From: Icerya purchasi
Taxonomy: Eukaryota; Arthropoda; Insecta; Hemiptera; Monophlebidae
Reading direction: 5' to 3'
NCBI GenBank assembly: GCA_039619475.1
Contig: CM077115.1
Span: 448,187,292-448,251,291, forward strand
Length of the DNA stretch: 64,000 nucleotides
Made by a program: the position numbers and the translations under genes. Positions 34,501-44,684 of this stretch are shown here, in pieces. Under the pieces are notes generated by a model. The model was given only the letters and a program-made list of their open reading frames with translations, was not told the DNA's origin and did not search any database. Positions within the stretch are counted from its first letter, which is position 1; the number at the start of each line of letters is the position of its first letter.

Positions 34501-35256
34501 TTGCGTGCGGTCCTCTTTATATCTTCAACTTCTAATTTAATGAATTTCCTTCTATGCTCCGACTCGAAGAGTGTTTTAGTAGCTATCGCATCTCCCCTTC
34601 CTGAACCCTCTTCCTGTCCTATTATTCTTTATATACGCTCCTTGATTTTCAATTTATTAGCCTCCCGTTCTATCCATATTGACCTGCTTTGGATTCCTGG
34701 CCACTGTGGTATAGCTGGTAACGATCTTGCTGACTCGTTAGCTTGCTCGGCCGCAGTAAGTGGTCGTTTCATAGGCAGATTTCCTTCCCGATGTCTTTAC
34801 TCTCTCTCTTTTCGTTCTCACCGTGACTTTTGGACTGATCTCTATCCGTCCTTTTTCTCCAACCCTGACTACTTTTACCTTGCTTTACAGCCTTCTCCAT
34901 CCGTTTCTCCCTGGTTTAATAATTTTCCCAGTATCAGCCGTTCTGTCATTTCTTCCATAGTTCGCCTTCGTTTTAATCACAGTCTGCTCCCGGCTTCTCG
35001 TTTCCGCTTTGCTCTGGTTCAATCTCCTTTGTGTCCCTTTCATCCTCCAACCTTCAATGGCTCGTGTGATGCAAATCACGTACTATTTGAATGTTCCTTT
35101 ATTTCTACTGAACGCGCGATCCTTTATTCCAATTTGCTTAGCCTTGGCCTCCCTACACCTTACAGTGCCCTCTATATTCTCACTTTTCCATCTCCTTCTG
35201 TTGTTCCCTTGTTATCCGCATTCATTTCCTCTGTCTCTAATCGTTTCTTGATATAA
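31504..35256 (+). CDS. LINE-A ORF2 polyprotein: endonuclease, RT, RNase H
   Basis: 1250 residues from the ATG at 31504. The frame is open further upstream, to 31324, but those residues are hydrophobic and precede the endonuclease. The APE-type endonuclease (about 1-225) has W10-N11, E38 in LLSETW, D141/N143/H145 in GGDWNAH and the final D215-H216 in GSDHVP. The reverse transcriptase has motif A D577 in AFVDATSAF, motif B GLPQGS at 632-637 and FADD with D665/D666. RNase H follows with D960 (FTDGSK), E995 (AEST), D1020 (CSDSK), H1067 (PGHCG) and D1077 (LADS). A C-terminal cluster C1177-x10-C1188-x3-H1192-x4-C1197 is typical of LINE ORF2 ends. It would nick target DNA and copy its own RNA at the nick. 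All catalytic positions I know for these domains are present. Confidence 0.93.
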   Translation: MIHKFNILQWNCRSLRANQQALEGILDSSSIHIALLSETWLSESSNISIRGFTAIRSDRVDGYGGAAILIRNDIFFVHHDHSSYFSSDSLSPNLVHISIPNIHPQPVHIFSVYVPPSFDLNNFPFSLLAYPHSLPFIVGGDWNAHSPLWGSARHNRNGRVLENFILGKNFVLLNDNSPTLYRGAHSSSSVDLSFTSPNFGLRCQWKTLDGTFGSDHVPIVFSFHHLLPHPPPPHYSIPALAPKWSLNKVNWEEFRSNFDLSLPYIHSLSDPIQQYNVFSDSISSALDASSPPIHHSKRNYHLQASSLWWNEDCTNAVKDSVSSFRCFRSCSSFANFMAHKKANAKARFILKTSKRNSWRKFCASFSRSTSISHLWKMAKAFRSSRSDRPSFYNLPSDRLTTFLDSIAPSYVPSLEESWSPSLPISNSSHFLSSSFSINELRASLTNSSNSSPGIDGIPFRVLKNLSESALKILLSIYNSFLCICETPPLWNSFIIIPIPKKNPNSFRPISLASCLRKLFERMINRRLIWWLEYNNVLPDNMFGFRPGFGSSDCISLFLSDIYKSFIHKKFTISAFVDATSAFDKVHLPSLQDKMLSINIPLEFTSLVINLFRNRTIHLSTPFFSDSRTVFRGLPQGSCLSPTLFNIYFLSLSSLSIPSSSLFFADDILVYSSSDDLFSANEELNNSLAILENSLSSLHLSISPEKSAGIVFTFRPFDRSLVNLFMCQVPIPLLTSFSYLGVILNSTLSFHDHINYLCTSALKRLNFLKALSSPKWGGDPYILLMLYKSIILSKFDYCSFLYASAPVSLLVKLDRIQNSCLRLCVGALNSSPIPALLSETGFVPLCIRRLHLGERFMIRRLQISPSKLMNSYRYIRVNWRFSPRKIPILSLISSRLVPLSHFVLSQNKSPYFTFNFSELSHPPKLFSLPSNIKSLPRPAIHEEFNHTLSSLFPAHITIFTDGSKSASGVGAAFILPALNYSESFQLPSFSSVFLAESTAILRAVLFISSTSNLMNFLLCSDSKSVLVAIASPLPEPSSCPIILYIRSLIFNLLASRSIHIDLLWIPGHCGIAGNDLADSLACSAAVSGRFIGRFPSRCLYSLSFRSHRDFWTDLYPSFFSNPDYFYLALQPSPSVSPWFNNFPSISRSVISSIVRLRFNHSLLPASRFRFALVQSPLCPFHPPTFNGSCDANHVLFECSFISTERAILYSNLLSLGLPTPYSALYILTFPSPSVVPLLSAFISSVSNRFLI

Positions 35257-35412
35257 CTTGTCGCTCCATATGTCCTTCTATTCTTTTAATCTTTTGTGCT
35301 GGGTAAATGTCCTGTGCTGGCGTGCCCATTTAAAATAAAAAATTTAAAAAAAAGAAAAATCAATGAAAATCCGTTTTTTACTGACGATTATAGATCCGTT
35401 TCTCTAACATTA

Positions 35413-35417
<5 letters not shown>

Positions 35418-35444
<27 letters not shown>

Positions 35445-37816
35445 GTGAAAGCAACATCCTGTACCGTGTTTAACTGCTGTGGCTATTACAGTACGAAGAT
35501 GCGCAGTTTCTTTTTATAGATATCTGATTATTCCGCTAGTTCTGATAAATTGTGTTATGGATAAAATTGCATCGGGGGAATTCTCAAGAATGTTGGTGAC
35601 TGTTTTGTTATTAATTGAAAGGGGCCGGTGAGGTGATAATGCTGGACAGTCGCATAGTATATGAGGAGTTGAGGGAGCAACATCTTGGCCACAGAAAGGA
35701 CAATTCGTAGGAGAGGGGGCTCTTTGCAAAATAAAATTATGCGACATGGCCGTATGGCCTATGCGCAAGCGGCTAAGTGCACAGAAATCTCTGCGGGAGA
35801 TGCTTTTTTCTGGCCACCATGGTTCCGTTGAGGGTTTAATTAACCTCGAGAACGTCTGACACGAGGACCAATGGGTTTTCCATAAGGACGTGAGATTATT
35901 CAAGGTTATGTTCGAGAGATAAGGTGGAGGTGGGCTGTTACTAGGCGAGGGGCAATATATTTCTGCTCGGGCGGATGTATCGACGCGTTCATTTCCAGGA
36001 ATCCCTGCATGGCTGGGCGCCCACAGAAAGGATACGGAGCACTGTCTCTTAATAAGTTCGTATAATACCTGCTGGGTTCGAATTGCTACAGGATGTTTGG
36101 TGAGGGGATTAGAAATTGTCAATAAGGCCGCGGATGAATCAGATACCAGCAGGGCTTTCTGTGATGTAGGCTCTGTAAAAAGAAAATATTCCAAACAGAA
36201 AAATACTGCGTATATTTCAGCATCCAGTACCGAGCAATTGTCATTCAGTCGAATGCTTCGAATCACGTCGCCGACTTCAAAGGAACAGGCGGTTGGGGAA
36301 GAAGTAGCCTCTGGGGTAGCCTTGGCAGCATCCGTGTAGAAAAAAAGGTGGTCGGGGTATTTTTGCATTGTTGCTGTTGTCAGCTGAACGATATTCGGGT
36401 GCAGGGGTTTATTATACTTCATCAGGGAAAAGTTAACATCAATGTTTAAAGGGGCCCACGGCGGAATCATGATGTTAGGAGCTAGGTTAGGGAAAGGGAT
36501 TACGCTCACGTTGTGCTGTGATAGGAGAGCCAGGATTTCTGGGAGAGGGTCATTAGGGAACTCTGGGGTGTTGGGGAGGTCATTTGTGTCAATAGGACAG
36601 GAGCGTTTACTAGAGAAAAGAGCGAGGGTCTCACGGTGGTAATAATAGGTTCGGAAATACTTTAGTGGGGGAGTGCCTAACAAGGCACACAAACTTACAA
36701 ACGGGGAAGTTCTATGTGCGCCAAGTATCGTGCGGAGCGCCGTGTGGTGTATTGAATCAAGGGATTTAAGTAAAGAGGGACTGGCTGACGCATACGCCTG
36801 GGACCCGTAGTTTATTCTGGAAATGACTAAGGATTTGTATATGGAGAGGAGAGTTTTCGGAGGTACATTATACTTTGTGTTTGATACATATTTAAGAATA
36901 GATAGGAATTTATGACATTTAACTTTAAGATTTGATATGTGGGATCGCCAAGTTAGCTTTTGATCGAACAGTAGTCCAAGGAAAGTAGCAGTAGGGTGGA
37001 AATGAAGTGAGGAATTTTCTAGATTGAGGCGAATGCTGGAAGAGTTTTGACGTCCCCTATAGAAATCAACACAGATAGACTTAGATGGAGAAAACACAAG
37101 ACCATTATTGTTACACCAGGATTGTAGTTTTGAAATAGTTTTTTGTAGGATTTTTTGAGCATTTGCTGGAAAACTGGAAGACAGGGAAATGTTTAAGTCG
37201 TCAAAGTAGAGCCGGGCGTTTACAGGCGGAGCAATACAATCATTTATATCATTGATATAAAAAATAAACAAGGTTGCACTAAGGGCAGATCCTTGTGGTA
37301 AGCCATTCTCAGTTTGAATGGTGCTCGATGTTGACGAACCAATCTTAACATGGAACGTTCTGTTTGTTAAAAAATTATTCAGATACTTGGCCATGTTTCC
37401 ACTTATACCAGCTGTTGTCAGCTTGGATAAGAGGCCGTATCGCCATACTCTGTCGAACGCCTTTTCTATATCGAAAAAGACGGAGTATACATGTTGGCGT
37501 CTGTGAAATGCTGTTAATATTTGCCTTTGTAGGCTCAGCAGATGATTAACTGTAGTACGCTTCTTACGCCCTCCGGCTTGTGACGAGGATAGGAGATTAT
37601 TCTGTTCAAGGAAGAAAAGGAGACGCCGGTTAACCATTTTTTCCAGCGTTTTTGCGAGGACACTTATGAGGGATATAGGCCTGTAGTTTTGTGGAAAAAG
37701 AGGATCTTTATTTTGCTTCAGAATAGGAATAACAACTGCTAATTTCCATGGCTCAGGGATCGATCCGGAGAACCATATTTGGTTATAGATATGTAAGAGG
37801 AAGTTTTTCGCTGACG
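35418..37816 (-). mobile_element. 5'-truncated I-like LINE (LINE-B) with open RT-RNase H frame
   Basis: Poly-T to 35444 marks the 3' end on the - strand. A direct repeat flanks the copy: ATTAGTATT at 35409-35417 and 37817-37825. A longer match, CTGACGATTA, at 35376-35385 and 37811-37820 suggests that the original target duplication was longer and that one copy lost about 22 bp between ATTA words. The frame is open from the truncated 5' end near 37815 to the stop at 35514, so the copy looks young. It faces LINE-A tail to tail, 64 bp away. Confidence 0.88.
35514..37815 (-). CDS. LINE-B ORF2, N-terminally truncated: RT, RNase H, Cys/His tail
   Basis: About 767 codons without a stop. An internal ATG at 37637 gives 707 residues, but coding clearly extends upstream (IYNQIWFSGSIPEPWKLAVV, NYRPISLISVLAKTLEK), so no true start is present. 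Counting from that ATG: motif A FFDIEKAFDRVW at 54-65, motif B GLPQGS at 112-117, and motif C YFDD at 144-147, where most LINEs have FADD or YADD. RNase H has YTDAAK, DAEIYAV, VSDSSAAL and GNERVDTSA, so all four acidic positions are there. The end carries CPFCGQDVAPSTPHILCDC, a CxxC-H-C cluster. The endonuclease is missing, so it could not act alone. Confidence 0.9.
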
Positions 37817-37899
37817 ATTAGTATTATGTAAGATAATAAAGCAATTAACAAACGGTTGCCTAATGAAATCTTCTTACACGAAATCCGAAGAAAACATCT

Positions 37900-38460
37900 T
37901 ATAGTCGTATTTTTTAATCTTACCAAATCCTCTCCATATCGATATGGAGATACAGAACGATAGAACAACTTCTACAGCGGCATATCGAAGGCCACTTATT
38001 TTCTAAGTCATCTTTGTAGTGAACATTGCAAATATAACATCTACAAGACATTTCATAGAACGCAACCAACCGGCTTCAGATATGGACTGAAAATCACGAC
38101 TACAAATTTTATCAGTAGCAACCTCTGCCGTGTATTTTTGTAGAGTTTAGGATTACACAGAATAATAGCATATTGCCAGTTAAGGATATCGTTAACCGCC
38201 TTGTTGGGCTAATCTTCGATAATAAACGCACTCGATCGCACATAAACTATAACTGAAGTCATACTTTACATGAAGACTTAAAAGCTGCCTCATACAACTT
38301 ACGGAGCCGACAGAAAGCTTCGCTATTGAAGATGTATAAATTACACACGATCAAATTCGATGATAATGATTTTTCAGCGTCCTCATCAAACATACTCCAC
38401 AATAAATCCTCTAAATCTACAGATCATACAGCAATTTGCTTCGATCTAGCAGTTTTTATC
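37900..38460 (+). pseudogene. I-like LINE RT scrap
   Basis: Heavily decayed. The + strand gives WRYRTIEQLLQRHIEGHLF after the place expected for motif A, and later LLGLIFDNKRTRSHINY, LKAASYNLRSRQKASLLKMY and STDHTAICF. These correspond to the region after motif A and the thumb of I-like RTs (LGLIFDNKLTW, LLxxY...). Motifs B and C are missing. No ends are recognisable. Confidence 0.5.
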
Positions 38461-38758
38461 AAACAACTTCTATTATTGCCTTTTCCGCAAGGATTTCGAA
38501 ATGCCCTCCTTCCGTATTTGGTCCATTCCACTGAATTATTCCTTCTAAATATTTAAATTTATCTGCCACTTTGGTTTTTTTGAGATTTCGTTATCAGTTC
38601 CTTCGGCGCGTTTTTAAAATTCATTAAAAGTTAGATCTCGAGTTCGACATTTATCTGCTGTTGTATTTAATGCATTAATTTTACCGGCTGTCTGAACTTT
38701 TTTCTAGCAGTCTAGCAACGTGACAATTACATACTTTTTTACCCATACTGAATTTAAA

Positions 38759-39048
38759 AAAGTAAAGTAAAGTAAATCCCATATATCATCCCTGACGAGG
38801 TATCATGGATTGTGAAGTTAAGCTTTCCATAATGGTACTAAGCCTAATGGATCTGATGAGAATGCTGAAACCAGCTCCTTTCTCCCGGTCGCCTTTACTT
38901 TGTCAAATTTCTCTGGTGGTACCAAATTATTTCAGATCAGGTATAATCTTGAGAGCGACTTCGATCCGGAACGAGACAAGTCTCGATAACCTATGACACC
39001 TCTGATTTAGTCGGCAAGCACCTTAACCACTAGGCTACCGCGCTACCT
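38759..39048 (-). mobile_element. tRNA-derived SINE
   Basis: A 14-bp direct repeat, ATACTGAATTTAAA, at 38745-38758 and 39049-39062 bounds a 290-bp insertion. Its 5' end on the - strand begins AGGTAGCGCGGTAGCCTAGTGG, with an A-box-like TAGCCTAGTGG. It continues through a tRNA-like stretch to GGTTATCGAGAC, which resembles a mutated B box. A tRNA-unrelated body follows, and the 3' tail is GGGATTTACTTTACTTTAC, a short (ACTTT)n repeat (on the + strand, 38759-38777). A pol III type head, simple tail and target duplication together define a SINE. The B box is poor, so this copy is probably silent. The source tRNA is not clear. Confidence 0.85.
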
Positions 39049-39062
39049 ATACTGAATTTAAA

Positions 39063-39470
39063 GGAAATTTAAAAAATGTACTACTAAATTATTTTTTTTA
39101 ATTGCTTCAAACAACTGTACTCATGTTATAGAGCAAAACATAATGTTTTACCCAAAAAGATCTTTTACCGGAGACACGAAATTGGTGTAAAATTTTTATT
39201 GACGGCTAATATTTCAATACCTTTATTTTTACACGTGTATATAAAAGTTTCAAATATGAATAAACCGGGTTACAAGAATAACTCAACCTTTCACAGTCAC
39301 ATTACTGGCTCAGTAAAAAGCAAGTATATTTTAATTTATAAAAAAAAAAAAGACGTCAAGGATTCTTACACAGATCTTTACGGTATAACTAATATTTAAT
39401 CCCGGATTACGTATTTACCACTGAGACAGCGACTTGAGTTCAAAGGAGACAATTTCCGAAAATAACCCCC

Positions 39471-39503
<33 letters not shown>

Positions 39504-39670
39504 GTTATACATGCGAATAAAAGAAAAAATTATAGTGAAAAATTTTAATTATTGGAAGTATACTATAAATTTAAAAAAAATACTTCTAATAAGTTATTTA
39601 TTGTAATTTTTCGATTCTTGTAACCAACCAAAAGCTATAAACGGTTCACAAAATTCTTTAAAACTTCTTC
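39063..39670. other. No gene recognised; (TA)n tract
   Basis: AT-rich sequence with a TA microsatellite at about 39472-39498. The short open frames present show no similarity I recognise. Confidence 0.4.
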
Positions 39671-40175
39671 TTTTTTTTTTTTTTGGCTTGGCGAGAAACC
39701 ATTTGGCCACTAACAAACTTCTATGAATAAATAGAAGCTGGATAATACATATTATACATATATAAACGAAAATCGGATCCATCAAGCAATTTTATGTATT
39801 TACAATCTAGTTCTAACAAACATGGCCGCAACGGTTTAACACAGCCCACAAATGTCGAAAGAAATGAGCGGAAAATTAAAAACTGACCATATCCCAAGTG
39901 CAGCAAACACTGGAGTGCGACTGAACAGCAAAAGTTGAGAAACTGAATAAAGCCAAAAAAAAAAAAAACGAAAAAATTAAAAGGAAATAATTCAACTGTT
40001 CCAACCCAGTCGGAGGAGCAAATCTATTTTCGGGAAGTTACACATATGTATCAACTAAGTATATGTATACGGTTCGTATTTACAAATTTGAACAAACTTA
40101 CTGAATTCATCAGTACATAGCAATGAATATATACAGAATGGCGGGCATATTCCAATAACCATTAATTTATCACAA

Positions 40176-40608
40176 TTAGGGTAATTCTACCATGTTCAAA
40201 CCAACCACAACTAAAAAACAAATGATTAATGTCCTCTCTAAAACTGATACTTGTTGATTTTCACAATTTCGGTATGGAAGACCTACTACAGGAAATTTTT
40301 GCGACACTCTGAAATGACCCGAACGCAGCCCGAAAATAACCGTAACAAATCTACCAACTGTACCAGGCGGAACCAAAGACAATATGTGGACGAACCAGGG
40401 CAAAGATGGTTGAATAACCCTATACGGTCTACCTATACTGGGGCAAGAATCTATAGGGATATATGGAAACCGATCTGCAGATATACTAGGCGTTTTTATT
40501 AACCGCATTAACACTATCACTAAGCAGAATACCGCGGGGTAAAACTTCATAATTCCACCAAGCTGAGCGATACTCAAGCATTTATTACTAATTTCCAATA
40601 CTAGAGGG
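40176..40608 (-). pseudogene. LINE-C ORF2, end of RNase H and C-terminus
   Basis: This open stretch includes IMKFYPAVF, where the other copy has VKFCWIPSHRGI, so the late histidine motif is lost here. It continues with GRPYRVIQPSLPWFVHIL and GTVGRFVTVIFGLRSGHFRV, the conserved post-RNase H segment. The C-terminal Cys/His cluster is not recognisable downstream. Confidence 0.7.
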
Positions 40609-41122
40609 GGTCGTATAGTTCCGGCATTCTGGTCCCGCTACCTTTCGGCGGCGACGCGATTCGGCCTCGTCCTCTTTCCAAGTAGACCTAGTTTAGTGTT
40701 AGTGAGTTTTTAATTTTTTTTTTTCTTCAATTAGTATCAAATTTAAGGCGTAAAATAATCATTGAATCAAAAAAAAACACCCGCGCGAAATTTTTCAGTG
40801 ATTTTTTTTCGTTCATATATCGCTTAAAAAATTATTTTCTCTTATAGGGACTTGAAGTGCTGATTATATATTCATTTAGCGGGTTATTTCAATATAAAGT
40901 TTCGGAAAAAATTAGACAATCACAGCAATAATTTCCTATTACGGCCGAATTTTTGTGTTCAAGGACATGTGCTTTATAATAAATTTTTACAGACGCAAAA
41001 AATAAAAAATAAATTAACTACTAACTTGAAAAAAGCAAAATCGATCCAGCATCTGAATTTTATTGAAAAAATTTGCTTGTTAGTCTTAAGAAGTTATTCT
41101 CTCATTTTCATGTTTATTTTTA
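40609..41122 (+). repeat. Left terminal inverted repeat arm
   Basis: Pairs with 44195-44684. Outermost, TATAGTTCCGGC on the left corresponds to TATCGTTTCGGC in the reverse complement of the right arm. Identity then resumes at AAGTAGACCTAG and runs inward to CATGTTTATTTT. Confidence 0.88.
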
Positions 41123-41764
41123 ATGGGAACCATTCGTTTGGGCTTAATTGACTGGTCCTGGTCGATTAGCCTTAGAGAAAATTATTTTAAAAAACTCGAC
41201 AGGAAATATTTGTTTTTTAATTTAGCATTACGTAAATCGAAATTACGGTAATTCATACTTATCATACAGAATCCTTGACGATTAACAATCATGCTCAACT
41301 GCTTTGCCGTATATGTGATAACGATTATTTTTTATTGGTTTTTTATTTTTTTTTAATTTTTCTCTAGAATACATGTAGAGTTACCTGAAAAATAAATAAT
41401 TTAAAGCTAGATATTTAATCCTGCACGATATGTGTTCAATCACTTGGAAACTGTTATTCTTACTAGCGTGAAATATATAAACCATAATTCACTTTTAAAC
41501 CATACGAAAATATCAATAAAATAAAAATAACAAAGTAAATTAATAAAAATTTTCGGATTTTTAAACAACTATTTAACCTCCTTAAAAGCATTATATTATG
41601 CCATTACTTTAGAAAACAAATAAATATTGATCGCCAGTATTTTGAAAACAGCACTAAAAGCATACATGCGAGAAGGAGTTTTATGGAAATATTGTAATCT
41701 GTTTATGTTATTAGTATTAAAAATTTTAATTTCGTATTTTAAGAAACGTTTCCTTTGATTTTTT

Positions 41765-41797
41765 CCTTACCCCTTCCAAATTCTGGGCACGGGCCTG
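41765..41797. mobile_element. End fragment of the small hAT-like MITE
   Basis: CCTTCCAAATTCTGGGCACGGGCC matches the right end of the MITE at 49330-49643 (CTCCAAAATTCTGAGCACGGGCC). Only this end could be recognised. It lies inside the long-TIR element. Confidence 0.45.
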
Positions 41798-41799
41798 GT

Positions 41800-43199
41800 C
41801 AGTCAAATCAATAATTTTAAATATTTCTTCAGAATTGCTTATCGGTTAATCGTCTCATGTTTGTTTCTAATTTTTTTTTTCATTTTCTTCATGTGTACTA
41901 TATAATGGCCCTCTGCGGGGATACGGGTTGTTATAACTGGAACCGCATTCTCTGGTAAGTAGTCACTCAACTGTCCGACAAAATAACGACTTGGTATCGA
42001 ATTGATTTTCTAACACAGTTCTTAACCGGTCATGGAGATTTTCAGACGTACCTGAAAAGATTCAAAGTAACGATGATAGCTGCAAAATATGTGAAATTTT
42101 GCGTAAACATAATTAATAAATGAGGAAATCAGTTGAAACAGGAAGCTAAGAAGAGTACAGAAAAACAAACGTCCGGTAAAACGCTCTCTTTATTTTCTGT
42201 TATTTGCAACAAAAAAGGAAGAGAAAAAAAAAACAAAAAAACACAGTTATACACACTCAGTTTTCAGCAACCGTACGCAGACCATTTCTTTTTTTTCCCA
42301 AAGGTTTTGTTTTTTTTTCCATTAGCGTCGCTAGTAAACACTCGATACTATTTGTTGTGCGCGAGTCACAGCGGTTCTATGGAACAACCGTAACTTGAAA
42401 CTTCCGTTCAGTTCATAAGATCATGCTGGAACAGATAAAAATTCTGCCTCCACTGTTGTTTTTTTTCCTTTTTTTTTTTTGGAAATGCCTACCGTAATTC
42501 CAGGAACTGGTCACAGTATCGAGTTAAATAGCTGGATAAAAATAACAGAAACTGAATAACAAGCAGTCAAATTTTGTTTCAATTATGTATGTAGCAAATG
42601 TTTTTGTTGTTTTTTGGTTTTTTTAATTTTATTCATATTTTTATTTGTTTTTCTTTAAATATTAAATGTAATTTCTTTCTTAGAAAAAAAAAATAAAAAA
42701 TATTCGCTAGCCCACAGGCAGTGGAACGAAACAACAACCATGTGAGCTCCGTACGTCCACCTCGTGCAGAGTGGTAATTTCCTGTTCGGGAGGCTCAGCT
42801 TTGATCAAAAAAGCTAAATTGGAACTCACAACGAATCGCTGACAGTAAAACGGAGAGGGTGCACGTGCTGAACGTGTGCTTTCCAATGAATACCACTAAG
42901 CATTTCATCGCACTTGCAACAGCGAACTGTCAGCAACTCATCTGTGACCATGTACCCTGGTCGGACTGATGAATGACAATACAAAATGAGCGGATGAGTT
43001 TCCAGCGCCTTAAAACTGGAACCCCTCAACTAAGGGGGCACACCCCGACAGAAAAGCCTGCGGAAGAGGATTGAGAACCTACCACAGTATCATCTCCAAG
43101 TTATCGATATGAATAGAACATCGAACCCAATGACCCCAAGTCTCCGTCAAGTTGTATACAAAAGCCCTCTGTAATAACGAGCGGGGTGCTAAGAATCTG
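41800..43199. other. Interior of the long-TIR element, unassigned
   Basis: No transposase or host exon is recognised. The - strand frame at 42826-43029 contains CCKCDEMLSGIHWKAHVQHVHP, a C2H2-finger-like spacing, but it stands alone and could be chance. The + strand of 42990-43200 resembles a 5' untranslated leader of the endonuclease fragment that follows. Confidence 0.3.
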
Positions 43200-43239
43200 C
43201 AGAGGAAAAACATCAAAGCGGCAACATAGCAGAAAACTA

Positions 43240-43690
43240 AATATTGGTACATAGAACATATCAGGTCGTTATATCAAACTGGAAAACTGGAAAATGTAAT
43301 TGTGGAAGCAAAGAGATTAAAAATAGAGACATTCTCGGTATAAGTGAATTTAGATGGTGAGGAAGTGACCGGTTAAAGACGAGTACGAGTTTAGATGAAA
43401 ATCACGAGAACGGAGTCGGAATATTAATGAGAAAAAGTTTCAGCAAAAGAATAGATGAAATGCTGACAATCTCAGAGCGAGTAATGGCGCTATGTGTAAA
43501 TGCAGATCCCAAACTACTTTCGATAATACAAGTATATGCAATAAGAAGTAAAACTGCCGATGAAGAAGTGGAAAAAATTTACGAAGACATAGAAAAAGCA
43601 ATCGAGAAACTAAAAAAACGGAACCCCTTGTTTGTAATCGGAGATTTCAATGCGAAAGTGGACGAAAACTAACAGAAATAACAGTGCAGT
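43240..43690 (+). pseudogene. RTE-like LINE endonuclease fragment
   Basis: The + strand frames give an opening LNIGT-like motif, then IKNRDILGISEFRW with the catalytic glutamate, GVGILMRKSF, and KLLSIIQVYAIRSKTADEEV, EDIEKAIEKLKKRNPLFVIG, DFNAKVDEN with the D-N pair. This layout (YA.....EE, GDFNAK) is that of APE-type endonucleases from RTE/craft-like LINEs. RT is missing. Frameshifts lie before GVGILM. The fragment is carried inside the long-TIR element. Confidence 0.7.
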
Positions 43691-44194
43691 GGGACCTTTC
43701 AGATTAAGTACGGCAAAATGAACGAGGCGTAAGACTTGTAGAATTCATAGACAAAAATTTAACGGAAAACTGACTTTTTAAAAATTTGTGCCAATACTTT
43801 TAATTCGTCATTCTTTTAGAGAAGTAATTAATTGAATTTTCTAAAAATAATGCATTTAAAGTAATATTTAATAAAGGATAGTGCTAATTACTTAAAATGA
43901 TTTCTTAGAAAATAATGAAAATCCTGATCTTACATGTTAAACTTTTGTTGTTTTGGTGGGGACGGGTGTCAGCAGTAGACGTTTACCCAAAGCCGACAAT
44001 TAGAATCGATTGATGTTCCATAGAGGAGAAGTTCGAAATAGTGAAAGCAAAAGAAGCTAACGAAAGAAAAATTGTAGAAGAGAAATAAGAAAGAATAGGA
44101 GCGGGGGGCAAAGACTCAGAAGATCAGAATAAAGAATCACTGTTAAAAGTAATTCCAATGGAAAATTATATTCGACTTCAAGTACATATATCGA

Positions 44195-44684
44195 AAAAAA
44201 AACATGAAAATAGGTGAATAACTTCTTAAGACTAACAAACAAATTTTTTCAATAAAGTTCAGATGCTAAATCAATTTTGCTTTTTTCAAATTAGTAGTTT
44301 TTTGTAATCATTCAAATTAATTTTATTTCATTCTTCGTGAATGTAAAAATTTATTATAAAGCACATGTCCTTGAACACAAAAATTCGGCCGTAATAGGAA
44401 ATTATTGCTGTGATTGTCTAATTTTTTCCGAAACTTTATATTGAAATAACCCGCTAAATGAATATATAATCAGCACTTCAAGTCCCTATAAGAGAAAATA
44501 ATTTTTTAAGCGATATATGAACAAAAAAAAATCACTGAAAAATTTCGCGCGGGTGCTTTTTTTGATTCAATGATTATTTTACGCCTCAAATTTGATACTA
44601 ACTGAAAAACAAAAAAATTAAAAACTCACTAACACTAAACTAGGTCTACTTGAAAAAAAGACGAAGCCGAAACGATAGAAACTC
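44195..44684 (-). repeat. Right terminal inverted repeat arm
   Basis: Inverted copy of the left arm. A 60-bp stretch just inside, between about 44285 and 44340, is more diverged from its partner than the rest, and the outer 300 bp are nearly identical. Confidence 0.88.

Larger units (their letters stand above)
30857..35353 (+). mobile_element. Full-length or near full-length LINE-A, intact ORF2
   Basis: A 12-bp direct repeat, GAAAAATCAATG, at 30845-30856 and 35354-35365 fixes the ends of this 4497-bp insertion. It has about 647 bp before the likely ORF2 start, one open frame to 35256, a short 3' untranslated part with GCTGGCGTGCCC, and an A-rich tail (35333-35353). The sense strand is strongly pyrimidine-rich. 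Decayed or truncated copies of the same or closely related families lie at 406, 3475, 12410, 18945, 47170 and 52410. Because ORF2 is undamaged, this is the youngest LINE-A copy here and may have been active recently. The clade is an RNase H-bearing I/R1-like group, and I cannot say which family. Confidence 0.93.
40609..44684. mobile_element. 4.1-kb element with ~490-bp terminal inverted repeats, no transposase
   Basis: The left arm (40609 to about 41122) and right arm (about 44195-44684) are inverted copies with few differences over several hundred bases, for example CCGCGCGAAATTTTTCAGTG and AGTTTCGGAAAAAATTAGAC. The left arm has about 41 extra bases near its outer end, made of TTCGGC-type words. 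A perfect 10-bp direct repeat, TACTAGAGGG, flanks the element at 40599-40608 and 44685-44694, and removing it restores LINE-C. A 9-10-bp target duplication with long inverted repeats is the signature of Mutator-like elements; foldback-type elements are an alternative. No transposase is visible. The interior carries other repeat pieces, including an RTE-like endonuclease fragment. Confidence 0.88.

Noticed and set aside
38985..39048. Possible tRNA gene on the - strand
   Set aside because: The B box is degenerate, no full cloverleaf can be drawn, and it is the head of a SINE with a target duplication.
42826..43029. C2H2-like zinc-finger frame on the - strand
   Set aside because: A single finger-like spacing in a short frame, with no neighbouring finger or exon signal. 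Likely chance.
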